This document shows, piece by piece, positions 23,720 through 32,949 of a stretch of DNA of 64,000 nt. The notes beneath the pieces are model-generated. The model worked only from the letters and a program-made list of their open reading frames with translations. It was not told the origin of the DNA and made no database searches. A program made the translations under genes and the position numbers. Origin of the DNA: Spirometra erinaceieuropaei (lineage: Eukaryota > Platyhelminthes > Cestoda > Diphyllobothriidea > Diphyllobothriidae); contig CACRXP010000376.1 in the NCBI GenBank assembly GCA_902702965.1, positions 532,054-596,053 of the forward strand. Direction: 5' to 3'. Numbering within the stretch: the first letter of the stretch is position 1; every line of letters begins with the position of its first letter.

Positions 23720-24630
23720 ACGCGACTTGCGCAGTAAAAAGTGCCCGCCCCTTACTGAATGTGTCAATTCAAACAAAGCCGTTCGATGTGATTCCGTCAG
23801 ATGCAGGTTTTCATTTTTCCCCAGAAACCCCGTAGAACTGCAAGTAAAAGTGAGCACTAGGACGTGTTCAACAAAGACTTGAGAATAAAAATTGGCACGT
23901 AGGTATGCGCAGCGACATGTTACAAAATATTGGGATTCAGGGACGCCAACACCGAACATTCTGGATCCTCGAGTCTGCGGCCTAAAGAATAGGTAGTCAC
24001 CTTTGTCCGAAAATTTTCAAAGATGTTAAACCCAATGAACACAATAAATCGTCGAGTAGAGACCTGGAAAAATTAGGGTAGGTGTTGGGCCGGATAAGAA
24101 AAAGAAGCATGATCATTTACGCCAGGAACAGGAAGAAAAATTAACTGATGTAAACGGCAATAAAAACTGCATTGCACTACATTTAACAGCGACCACTGCG
24201 GGGCGAGCACACAAGAAAAAACAACCAACGATCAAGAAATACACGAAAGGGTAGAAATTGACTTTATTTCCGCATATAAAATAAACATGGAATATCTCGC
24301 ACGAATGTAGGCATTTTTCAGCCATCGATCGCTGCATCTTGACGAACACTTCGGAATTCTACTTAATAATTCTACTTCCAGGTGGGGTTAAGTTGCTTTT
24401 TAAGGAAATGGTCATGCAAAGATTACAAATGCCTGTTTAGCTAATTTATCTCACATGTTTGTTATCTTCTGGCGGTTTACGCGGATATGTGTACTCCCGG
24501 TAAATTCTGCGAAATGCAACCTGTAATACGTGAATTGTAATATTTCGGTCCCCACAGTTTGTGCCTCTCAAAGGAAGAGAAGTTCTGCTCAGTTTTGTCA
24601 GTGGGAAAAGTCGCTTTTGACGGGCAAACT
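23720..24630. other. RPL6 upstream region
   Basis: This should contain the RPL6 promoter. No TATA box or other element is clear enough to call, and no other gene is recognised. Confidence 0.4.
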
Positions 24631-24634
24631 GCCA

Positions 24635-25085
24635 CACCACCAAGTCTGACCTCAACCTACTTGGTCTCGACTGGACTGAACAACTCGGTTTGACCGACAT
24701 GCCGCTCCGCGTTGTTTGTAGTCAGGTGCAGACTCCCGCTGTGCTCTCAGACCAAGCCAAGGACATGCTTCAACGGTTTGTTCCAGTGTTCCAAGACGAC
24801 CTGGGTCATTGCACATACACACAAGCCGTGCTACATCTGTCTTCTGGAAGTCAACCAATCTTCCGTCCGAAGTGACCAGTCCCATATGCAGCCCCACAAC
24901 TTGTCGAGGCTGAACTGCGGCGTCTAGAGGAACGGGAAGTTCTAGTTCCTGTATCATACTCCGCCTGGGCCGCTCCAATCGTTACGGCTAAGAAGTCATT
25001 GGCTCGATCCGCATTTGTGGTAACTTCTCCACCGGCCTCCATGTCGCGCTGATGCCGACCTGCTATCCATTACCGGCTCCGGCTG
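24635..25085 (+). pseudogene. Ty3/gypsy pol fragment: protease-RT linker and start of reverse transcriptase
   Basis: A plus-strand frame reads LNLLGLDWTEQLGL, then a linker ending QAVLHLSSGSQPIFRPK, then VEAELRRLEEREVLVPVSYS and [10 protein letters not shown]. This is the region just before and into the reverse transcriptase of gypsy elements, where the primed chain-elongating domain begins. An in-frame TGA at about 24873 replaces an Arg codon, a CpG-type decay. The frame is lost after about 24990, although [24 protein letters not shown] sequence continues in another frame to about 25085. The rest of pol is absent. Confidence 0.75.
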
Positions 25086-25089
25086 ATTT

Positions 25090-26225
25090 TTTTAAAAAAA
25101 CAATTTTGCAACAGTTCATATACCTTATTCTTATGGGAACGATAATAACTGGGGTTGGTTGTTAGGGACCTCTGGAACGGTTCAAATGCCAAGGTACAAA
25201 GTGAGCGATAATTGAAAAACTACATTTCGCCAAATTTTGTTTTCTTACATCAAAACGCCTCACAAGTGACCTTGGGCATGGTGTGGCAGCCCTACAGAAG
25301 GGCTTAAGTGGACTGCCACGTCATGCCTAATACTACTGTTCTAGCTGGAGGTTGAGCCACAGTAGGCCTTTGGACGGACCAATTAGTTTATCTGTGTGCA
25401 TATGCCGTCCAGCCTAAGACAAGGAAGTTGAAGTCCTGGTTTTCACCGCTTGATCGCCTGAAAATGGCAGGGAGAAGATATCGCATACGTGGAAATTCTT
25501 ACCGGGGACGGACTTACAAGTGGGTTACGGACGATCTGGTTCTTTTGCGGCATAAGTGATGCAGTATATTTGGTTGTGATGTAAAAAACCTAATTGTTTT
25601 AGGTAACGGGCACTATCTTTTCCTTCCCCTTCATCCTCGACCTCCACGACGGACGGTCTGATAACCGTCAGGAGGTAGGTAATTTAATTTTCCTTATTGT
25701 TTGGTGGTAAAACGGCTAGCCCAGAATTGTGCAGGTATAGCCAACGCACGTAAGGGTCCACGGATAATTAAGTTTTTTGCATTTTGAAAGCATGATCGCT
25801 CCCTTCCTCAGAATGCAGTGCGTACTGGCTAATAAGCTTGCTGATTAGTTAAGCAGCAATTTTTCAAACATTTGGGGGACTCAAGCAGTAATCCCAAAGT
25901 GTATCATCCATAGAAGATTGGTGGTATGGCTGTTATATGGGGTAGTTGAGTAGCAAAAACGTACCTTCACGATTGTACGAACATGGTCGTTCCCGTTCTC
26001 TACCTTAACGATATGCTTTTCTTGTCATCTATGTAACTCACTGGCTAGTATAACTAGTTGTCCTACGTTTTAAGATTCAAACTATTAACCGTTAAGTGTG
26101 CATGCCATAACTTCAGTATTCCAGTATGGTAAAACACATAGAACGGACTAATGTAGAAATACGTAATCTGCATCTTGTCATTGAGTATGGCCAAGAGAAG
26201 GATATCATTTCACGTCAAATAAGCT
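25090..26225. other. Unannotated intergenic stretch
   Basis: Nothing recognised. Confidence 0.45.
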
Positions 26226-26314
26226 TCACCTGTTGAAGCGCAATGCGCCTGAAACCCTTATATATCTATATATATTTGAAGAAGAAGAAGAGTCGAGCAC
26301 CGGAACAATTCGTT

Positions 26315-26365
26315 TATTATCCTGAGCTTTCAGACTCGTACAGGAGTCCATCGTCAGAGGTAGTG
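26315..26365 (-). ncRNA. Hammerhead-like ribozyme motif at the PLE 3' side
   Basis: On the minus strand CTGACGA (complement of 26351-26357) is followed by a hairpin with GACTC/GAGTC arms and loop CTGTAC. GAAA (complement of 26328-26331) and GCTC follow, which puts the expected cleavage after C at 26324. Stem I starts with CCT/AGG. Stem III is reduced to one A-U pair, as in minimal hammerheads of Penelope elements (family knowledge). All invariant core residues (CUGANGA, GAAA, UH) are present. Stem I is weak beyond three pairs and base pair 10.1/11.1 is mismatched, so activity is untested. Confidence 0.55.
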
Positions 26366-26387
26366 GCAGAAACAGGACAAGCGGCAG

Positions 26388-26753
26388 TTATAAGGCACGT
26401 AGACCCAATCGTCGACCGACGTCGCACGACTGGAGGTGACTACGAAGGGCTCTGTACGCCGGCGCCAGATCGATAATTCGATTGACCGAGTTCTCATCCG
26501 AGGCCCAGGCTTCAATCAATTCTCGGCCTGTTTTGTTTCCGGCGTGGGCGACTATTTTGGTGGCTGCGAAGTCAAACTCGTGACCCATTTCGTAGGTGTG
26601 GGGGGCCACTTGTGATAATGCGTCGCCTCGCCGCACAGCCAGCTTATGTTCATGTATTCGCGATCCGAGCATGCGTCCAGTCTGTCCTGTGTAGTAACAA
26701 GGACAATTTTGACACGGAATGCGATACACTACTCCAGATTGCTCTTCAGGTTT
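26388..26753 (-). pseudogene. PLE GIY-YIG endonuclease domain
   Basis: The single-strand nicking domain of Penelope elements, in frame with the reverse transcriptase but separated by one TGA at 26754-26756. It shows GVVYRIPCQNC, YYTGQTGRMLGSRIHEH (the GIY-YIG Tyr/Gly core with Arg) and the C-terminal GRELIEAWASDENSVNRI block carrying the conserved Glu. The Cys pair before the YTG motif is typical of this PLE group. Confidence 0.88.
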
Positions 26754-28083
26754 TCACCGGTCTTTGATTTTCATGACCCTGTTGCGCATGGTGGCTTTGG
26801 GGCGGTGTGCAATTCCAACCCCTAGCTCCGCAGCAATGCGCTCGGTCGCTTCTGAAACACCCTTGATGTATGGCAGAGAATGCCATACCGTTGGTGGCGT
26901 TGATGTTTGAGTTCTCTGGTGGCGACCGTGTAGGCAGCGACTTATGAATGTCCTCGGATAGCCATTTTGCACAAACTGGTCGCGGAGATAACGGGCCTCA
27001 CGCGCTCTATCTTCCAGTTTGCTGCAATGAGTTTGGATCCGTTTGAAGAGTGTCTTCACACAGCTTTGTTTGTGAGCCACCGGATGGTTGCTGTGAAAAC
27101 TGAGAAGCTGTGTGATGTTCGTTGCCTTCCTATAAACCGTCGTTTCAAGTTCACCGTTAAGGTTTCGTCTGACGAGCACATCCAGGAAGGGCAACTGCTG
27201 CTCCTGTTCTTCTTCCCTCGTGAATTTTATATCCGGGAAGACTGCGTTGAGCAGGCTGTGAAAATGTTGCAGCATGTCCTTCTTTACGATGACGAACGTG
27301 TCGTCAACGTAACGTCGCCAAAACACCGGTTCATGTTGGAGGAAGGCAATCTTTTCCAACTCCTGTAGGACCAGTTCTGCCACCAAACCGAAGACCGGTG
27401 AGCCCATTGGGGCTCCCTTGATTTGTTCATAGGTCTCTCCCGCAAAAGTGAAGAAAGTTTGTTGGCAGAATTCAAACAGCCTCATGAGGTGTTCAATTTT
27501 GAGGGCATTCTGAGTCTCATCGTACACCTCTTCAAGTCTCTTGCGCAAGACTTCGTGGGCCACGTTTGGTGGGATGGATATGAATAACGACGTCACATCG
27601 AAGGAGACCATGATTTTGTCCTATTGAATTCTCCGACCTCGGAGGTCTATGAGGAATTGAGAGGCTGATCGAACTGAGGTAGTCGAATTGCCTTGGAGGA
27701 ACTTCACTTTTGAGTACATCCACTTTGCCAAATTGTAGGTGGGGCTGCCTTTTAGGGCAATGATTGGCCGAAGTGGGACATTTGCTTTATGGATTTTTGG
27801 CAGACCATAGAATCGGGCTAGAGCGGTGTTAGTTGTACTCATTTGGTACCATTCATTCCCCGTGACCACATTTTTATGTCGGTATTCTCTAAGAAGTTTA
27901 CTCAGCCGATCTGCCCCTGCTTTGGCTTGTGACTTCTGTGCTGGTCTGTAACATTCTCTGTCATCAAGAAGGACTTTAGCTTTTTCATTATAGTCTTCTC
28001 TATTCATCACGACAGTTGATCGTCCCTTGTCAGCAGGTAGAATGATAATGCTGTCGTCCCTCCTCAGTTCCCTTATAGCCTTT
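26754..28083 (-). pseudogene. PLE reverse transcriptase domain
   Basis: Telomerase-related reverse transcriptase of the Penelope class, copying element RNA at the target. Visible motifs are YGLPKIHK (near 27805), VSFDVTSLF (27611), the GAPMGSP template-grip block (about 27410) and YVDDTF with both catalytic aspartates (about 27310). A FTREEEQEQQLPFLDVLV block follows. One TAG interrupts the frame just before VSFDVTSLF. The N-terminal start is lost at the microsatellite. Good preservation suggests fairly recent activity. Confidence 0.88.
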
Positions 28084-28084
28084 T

Positions 28085-28089
28085 ACTCA

Positions 28090-28121
<32 letters not shown>

Positions 28122-28124
28122 GCA
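28085..28124. repeat. (TA)n microsatellite
   Basis: A TA dinucleotide run of about 30 bp bounds the 5' end of the PLE. Confidence 0.9.
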
Positions 28125-28524
28125 GCGAGGAGGGACGACAGAGAATGCGGGTAGATTGATACAGCACTGTTTCGGGCTTATTCTGCCTTCATTCAGCCAA
28201 TCATAACCCTGACCACCAGCAGCTGAGACCAGAAACACAAACATGCGCACAGACGCACCTGGCGCAGTCGGTCCACCACTGAGGCCTACCAGATGGGTCA
28301 TAAGCACTTCATCGAACCGAAGTTCATCAGTGCCTCGCCACCTGTCATTCTCTGTCGCTGCAGATCGGGTATTTATCAATCAGGAATGGGCGCACACCGA
28401 TCTCCTCGCTGCTATTATGACTTGGCCGACTTCGGCCTGGTAATTGGTTGCCTGTTCGTGACCTTTGCCACACATACAGAGCTTGTTTGCTTTGTGAAGC
28501 CAATAGATCGGTGTGCGCCCATTC

Positions 28525-28530
<6 letters not shown>
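28124..28530. mobile_element. PLE-flank-like segment with hammerhead-like motif and inverted repeat
   Basis: Non-coding segment between two TA microsatellites. Its start shares AGGAGGGACGACAG with the truncated 5' end of the adjacent PLE, suggesting PLE terminal-repeat sequence. On the minus strand at 28153-28203 a CTGAATGA...GAAAC motif lies between GATTGG and TCAATC arms. At 28379-28403 and 28505-28529 a perfect 25-bp inverted repeat encloses 101 bp. No protein is encoded. Assignment to the PLE is inference. Confidence 0.45.

Positions 28531-28587
<57 letters not shown>
28530..28587. repeat. (TA)n microsatellite
   Basis: Uninterrupted TA run of about 56 bp. Confidence 0.95.
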
Positions 28588-28588
<1 letters not shown>

Positions 28589-28589
28589 T

Positions 28590-28756
28590 GAGATTGAGCC
28601 GAAAAAAAGACAAGGGAGACTGGAATGGCCATATCTGGCTTATTAGCCGTCATCAGCCAGTCATACCCAACCCCAAGTGTGGATCACTTGAGATTCGAAC
28701 CCGGGATCTTTGGTCATGGAGTTTGACGCTCTACCATTGAGCCGACAGGACAACGG
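28590..28756 (-). mobile_element. tRNA-headed SINE-like repeat, copy B
   Basis: Minus-strand copy of the repeat at 29020-29290, with head, B-box-type GGTTCGAATC complement near 28692-28701 and the hammerhead-like core near 28625-28673. In this copy GAAA has become GATA. It meets the next copy head to head, making a 16-bp perfect palindrome at 28741-28780. Confidence 0.65.
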
Positions 28757-28780
28757 ACCGGTGCCCGTTGTCCTGTCGGC

Positions 28781-29296
28781 TGTGATCGGGAATATCAATT
28801 ATGATAGTGGGCGCTCGCCGATCAGGTTACGGAACATGGCCATTCTGGTCTCCCTTGTCTTTGTCGGCTACAACTCATCTATGTCAACTACTAGTCGCTG
28901 TGCGACTGCCTGCGAGGGTTTAAGTATGAGCCCCAAGGCACAACGGAACGAGCATGTTCCGTAACCTGATCGGTGAGCGCCCACTATCGTAATTAATATT
29001 CCCGATCACAACCGACAGGACAACGGGCCCGTGGCTCAATGGTAGAGCGTTCAACTCCATGACCAAAGATCCCGGGTTCGAATCTCAAGTGATCCACACT
29101 TGGGGTTGGGTATGACTGGCTGATGACGGCTAATAAGCCAGAAATGGCCATTCCGGTCTCCCTTGTCTTTGTCGGTATTACCTTTCCAACATATATCACT
29201 AGTCGCTGTGCGACTGCCTGCGAGGGTTCTAGTATGAGCCCCAAGGCACAAAGAAACGAGCATGTTCAGTAAATTGATCGGCGAGCGCCCAAAGTC

Positions 29297-29330
<34 letters not shown>
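28781..29330 (+). mobile_element. tRNA-headed SINE-like repeats C1 and C2 in direct tandem (308-bp period)
   Basis: Two copies lie head to tail. C1 is partial: it enters at the segment just upstream of the hammerhead cleavage site (about 28838). C2 is complete: A-box TGGCTCAATGG at 29032-29042, B-box GGTTCGAATC at 29075-29084 (exact consensus), hammerhead-like core at 29114-29158, and a tail to about 29290 followed by TA repeats. Equivalent positions in C1 and C2 (28844 and 29152) are 308 bp apart. Around the A-box, GCTC/GAGC forms a D-arm-like pairing, so the head derives from a tRNA. Pol III transcription is inferred. Confidence 0.75.
29114..29158 (+). ncRNA. Hammerhead-like ribozyme core in SINE copy C2
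   Basis: Stem I arms GACTGG (29114-29119) and CCGGTC (29153-29158) pair with one G-U. Then come CTGATGA (29120-29126), a GGCT/AGCC stem II with loop AATA (28-39 of this line) and GAAA (29141-29144). A self-complementary ATGGCCAT gives stem III with cleavage expected after T29152. All invariant core residues are present. The 10.1/11.1 pair is a C-A mismatch, a weakness shared by all copies here. The palindromic stem III would favour pairing between two monomers, as in other tandem hammerhead repeats. Confidence 0.55.

Positions 29331-29338
<8 letters not shown>
29298..29338. repeat. (TA)n microsatellite
   Basis: TA run of about 38 bp separating repeat copies. Confidence 0.9.
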
Positions 29339-29341
<3 letters not shown>

Positions 29342-29585
29342 GTAGGGGGCGCTCACCGATCGTTCATACGGAACTCACTCGTTCCGTTGTGCCTTATGGA
29401 CTCTCTCTCGAGCCCAACCAGCAGCCGCACAGCGGCGCATGATATATAGGCAGAATAGTATTATCGACAAAGACAAGGGAGACTGGAATGGCCATTTCTG
29501 GCTTATTAGCCGTCGTCAGCCAGCCATACCCAAGCCCGAAGTGTGGAACACCCGAGCCTCGAACTCGCGGCCTGTTGGTTTAGAA
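29339..29585 (-). mobile_element. tRNA-headed SINE-like repeat, copy D
   Basis: Minus-strand copy of the subfamily seen at 1-300 (head with ACTTCTAA). It contains the full hammerhead-like core near 29486-29532 with CTGACGA and GAAA, and the GAGCGCCCCC tail. It faces copy E with a spacer of about 23 bp, so together they form an inverted repeat. Confidence 0.7.
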
Positions 29586-29589
29586 GTCA

Positions 29590-29817
29590 ACGAGTTCGAG
29601 GCTCGGGTGTTCCACACTTCGGGCTTGGGTATGGCTGGCTGACGACGGCTAATAAGCCAGAAATGGCCATTCCAGTCTCCCTTGTCTTTGTCGGTAATAG
29701 CATTCTGCCTATATATCTTGCGCCGCTGCGCGGCTGCTGGTTGGGCTCGAGAGAGGGTACATAAGGCACAACGGAACGAGTGAGTTCCGTATGAACGATC
29801 GGTGAGCGCCCCCTAAC
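29590..29817 (+). mobile_element. tRNA-headed SINE-like repeat, copy E
   Basis: Plus-strand mirror of copy D over roughly 225 bp with few differences. It begins at the B-box-like AGTTCGAGGC and lacks the A-box half of the head. CTGACGA lies at 29639-29645 and GAAA at 29660-29663, with stem I GGCTGG/CCAGTC containing one G-U pair. Confidence 0.7.
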
Positions 29818-29837
29818 AGATATATATTATATATATC

Positions 29838-30420
29838 GGCAGACGGTGTTGCATTTCGTTGACCAAATGCTGAAAACCTAAATTCATGTACAGCCGTTTT
29901 ATCTTTAATAATATTCGAATTCCGATATCGACGGTACTGAAGAACTTCTGGACTTCGTCAAGGGCACGTCTGTGACAGTGTGTGCGAATGAGATTGGTAT
30001 ACCTCGTACAAGGGGGTCTCCTGATACGTCGTATGCAAAAATGTAGGCTCTAACGGCCTTCGATGGGAAGTTATCCGAAAGGATGACGAGGATAGAGAGG
30101 TCCAGACAAACGAAACGTTGGTTAGCTGAAGAAAGTACAAATTCGACCCAAAAAAAAAACAACTGGACCGGAAAGTCAGTATCTACAATACTTATCGAGG
30201 AGGGCCGTTTTTGAGCGGGTGAATGACCGAAATGAGGCCTGACCAACATCGTTAGGAAATTGGTTACGCCGAGAGGTACTATTGTGACCGATGAGTGAAC
30301 GGGTTATGCTCCAATCGACAGTGAGATACATTTCAAAGCAAAACACTAGAAGAACTTCGTGGATCTGACAGCTGGCAGGCATACAAATGTCATTAAAGCA
30401 TATTGGAGTTGGTTAAAATG
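29838..30420. other. Unannotated stretch before the gypsy element
   Basis: Nothing recognised. Confidence 0.4.
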
Positions 30421-30424
30421 CTAT

Positions 30425-30619
30425 TGTTGTGACATTTAAGTCCGTTTTGTTTTACTTACTTACAATAAGCATTTAAGAAAAACTTGACACTACTTTGAAT
30501 AAGACATAGAACAAGCACTTGCATTTTTTACCTGGTGACGGCTTTGTTCTTATTTACTAGTTTGTAACTGTGGGATACTGCTATCATCGTATCCTGGATA
30601 GCCTACTTACCGGCCAACA
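30425..30619 (+). repeat. 5' LTR of gypsy element 1
   Basis: About 195 bp, starting TGTTGTGACATTTAAGTCCG and ending GGCCAACA. It matches 34570-34759 over its length, including a shared block around GTTTGTAACTGTGGGATACT. Confidence 0.85.
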
Positions 30620-30989
30620 AATTGTGATCCCTCGATATGCTTGCGCTTTCAATTGCATTGACTTGCTAACAATTTGCACGCAACCGCGCCCTTTTTCAGC
30701 TTGTTTTCGATCGACAAAATTGGTCGTTTTTAACGAATAAGAGGACTGCATTTTCAAGCCACCAAAAAGCGACCGCAATTGGCCATCAGTTTTTTGACAT
30801 TTGACCAAATCATGCCCAGCGATAATTGAGCGCAGCAAATTACTGGCATTCTCACATTCAACCTTCCAGCTTAGTGACATAGTCCTTTGGCTGTGTACAG
30901 TCGAATCTCATTTTGGTCTGCGTAAAATCAGGAAGGAGGAAATAAATTGCATTATCTCGTGGCCGCATTGCCACTGGAGATTGAAACGG

Positions 30990-31620
30990 ACCTCCATGAT
31001 ATTATAGACAGCCCACTCACAGAGACCCCTATACTACACTAAAGGAGGCCCTAATCTCCCGTTTTTCGCTACCAACACAAAAACGCCTTCAGCGTTTTAT
31101 TTCTGAAGAGGAGCTTGGTGATTGGAAGCCAACTCAGCTCATTCGGTGCCTGGAGCAGCTAGCTGAGGGACAACAGCTAGACGACATCATGTTCAAGCAG
31201 CTCTTCGTCCAGTGGATGTCCTCCTCAGTGCAAGCTATCCTTGCACCCCATATACCTTCCTCATCAGTTCAAACACTGGCTGAAACAGCTGATCGGATAC
31301 TCAAATATTATTAACCACCTACCTCGGTAAATTTTTCTACTCGGGTTTTAACGACACCTACCATCGACGATGTCTTCAAACGCCTACATGCCCTCATTCT
31401 CGAAGTTTCGCAGCTCCGGGCCACTCGTGTCTATAACCGTCGTAGTCCTTCGAGTACTCGCTACCCGAGATCCCCCAGTCCAAACCAGCCTACGGTTGAT
31501 GGCTTCTGTTGGTATCCTCATAATTATGGTTCTAAAGCCCATCGCTGTCACTCTCCGTGCAAGTACAAGATACCAGCGTTTGAAAACTTCCATTCTGACC
31601 AGCAAGGGCGACGAACGTGG
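30990..31620 (+). pseudogene. Gypsy element 1 gag (capsid and CHCC motif)
   Basis: Broken frames encode capsid-like sequence: LKEALISRFSLPTQKRLQRF, then LGDWKPTQLIRCLEQLAEG, MFKQLFVQWM and VQTLAETADRIL (about 31035-31310), typical of flatworm gypsy capsids. Further on (about 31505-31565) is CWYPHNYGSKAHRCHSPC, a Cys-His-Cys-Cys zinc motif in place of the usual CCHC knuckle. Confidence 0.75.
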
Positions 31621-31624
31621 TCAG

Positions 31625-31895
31625 CTCATCCTCTCTCCATCGCTTACTCCACATCTATGAAAGGAGTTTCCGTTGTAATTTCCTCGTGGATACTGGTGCG
31701 GAGACCAGTCTAATCCCACCCACTTTGACTGACCATAAGTCACCAAACTCTGCGTTTTTTCTCCAAGCAGCTAACAGGACTTCTATTAAAGCTTTTAGTC
31801 AACGGTCCCTTATGCTAGATTTAGGTCTAAGACGTTCATTTCGTTGGATATTTACTGTCGCTAATGTTCATACTTCTTGTCGACATCAAGTCTAA
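31625..31895 (+). pseudogene. Gypsy element 1 aspartic protease
   Basis: The frame at 31617-31895 carries FLVDTGAETSLIPP, the catalytic D-T-G triad of retroviral-type proteases, followed by an FLQAANRTSIKAF flap-like segment and LDLGLRRSFRWIF. The expected C-terminal ILGxDFL block is lost by frameshift near 31880. Confidence 0.8.
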
Positions 31896-32099
31896 TAGAC
31901 TATTTGACCCTAAGACACGTCTACACTGTAAATGTTCCACTCGTACCCTTTAATCACCTAATCCACGCATTTTAACAATTCCTTCGTCTACTCCCTATAA
32001 TAGTTTACTTTCGGGATTTCCATCTATCACACGACCCTCACAATTTAACCAACCTATCAAGCATTCTGTTGCACATTATATTTCAACTACTGGACCACC

Positions 32100-32900
32100 C
32101 GTGTTTAGCCGTCCCCGTCGTTTAGCTACTGATAAGTTAACCATAGCCAAAGCTGAATTCAGTCGCATGATGGAGCTGGGCATAGTCAGGCCTTCCACTA
32201 GTCCACGGGCTGCACCTCTACATGTGATGTGTAAAAAGTCTCTCGTTGACTGGCGCCCATGCGGGCATTACCAACGGTCAAACACCTGCACTGTGAGTGA
32301 CGGATATCCATTTCCCCATCTCCACGACTTTTCATCTAGCCCAGCCGAAGAAACAGTATTTTCCACGACTGAATTAGTCAAAGCTTCCCATCAGATGCCC
32401 GTTGCTCCAGCAGACGTTCTCAAAACGGCGATTACAACACCGTTTGGTCTGTTCGAGTTTGTCAGGATGCCTTTTGGGCTACTCAACTCCGCTCAACATT
32501 TTCAGCGTTTCATCAACGAAGCCCTCCGCGACTTACTTTTTTGTCTATGTCGACGATGTTCTAGTAGCAACTTCCAGTGAACACAAACACCTACAACATT
32601 TGCGTCTCATTTTTGAACTATTGAGCCATTTTGGCGTTTCACTAATGTTTTAAATGCGTTTTCGGTGTACAGTCGCTGTTTTTCCTAGGACATTGCGTAG
32701 ACGCTTTTGGTTGTCATCCCATAGATACCATAGTTTCAGCTATTCGTGGTTTCTCTACTCCCACTTCTTTTCAACAACTGCGCCGCTTTATAGGCCTTGT
32801 CAATTTCTATCGGCGTTTTATCCCTCATTGTGCTCAATGAATGTTTCCACTTACAAGACTTTTGCGCGGAAACAACCGCAAGTTTTTTTCTGACACAGCT
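32100..32900 (+). pseudogene. Gypsy element 1 reverse transcriptase
   Basis: Frames give RMMELGIVRPSTSP, a VDWRPCGHYQ block (degraded WRPCGDYR), DGYPFPHLHDF, then TPFGLFEFVRMPFGLLNSAQ. The catalytic FVYVDDVLVATSS appears in the +1 frame near 32540, after a frameshift. Downstream LGHCVDAFG and FYRRFIPHCAQ-like sequence continue to about 32870 in shifting frames. Confidence 0.85.
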
Positions 32901-32949
32901 GTAGAGGCTATCAATCGTGCCAGGAAGGCTCTTGCGGATACAACTGCCC

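Larger units (their letters stand above)
26230..28083 (-). mobile_element. Penelope-like element (PLE), nearly intact RT-endonuclease
   Basis: Read on the minus strand from 28083, one frame of about 565 codons runs to a stop at 26388 with only two in-frame nonsense codons (TAG at 27621-27623, TGA at 26754-26756) and no frameshift. Order: IIILPADKGRSTVV, RFYGLPKIHK with PLRPI, MVSFDVTSLF, KGAPMGSPVFGL, RRYVDDTFVIV (catalytic Asp pair), then a thumb region and the GIY-YIG endonuclease. This order is diagnostic of endonuclease-bearing Penelope elements. The 3' side holds a hammerhead-like motif (26315-26365) and AATAAA. The 5' end stops abruptly at a TA microsatellite, so the N-terminus is missing. 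Confidence 0.9.

Noticed and set aside
23504..23959. A 151-codon frame extending upstream of RPL6 exon 1
   Set aside because: The extra N-terminal part has no L6 similarity; the conserved protein starts at the ATG at 23716.
28345..28653. Open frames containing long Tyr-Ile runs
   Set aside because: They are translations of the TA microsatellite.
29032..29090. Functional tRNA gene
   Set aside because: A-box, B-box and D-arm pairing are present, but the anticodon stem does not pair and no acceptor stem closes; it is the head of a repeat copy.
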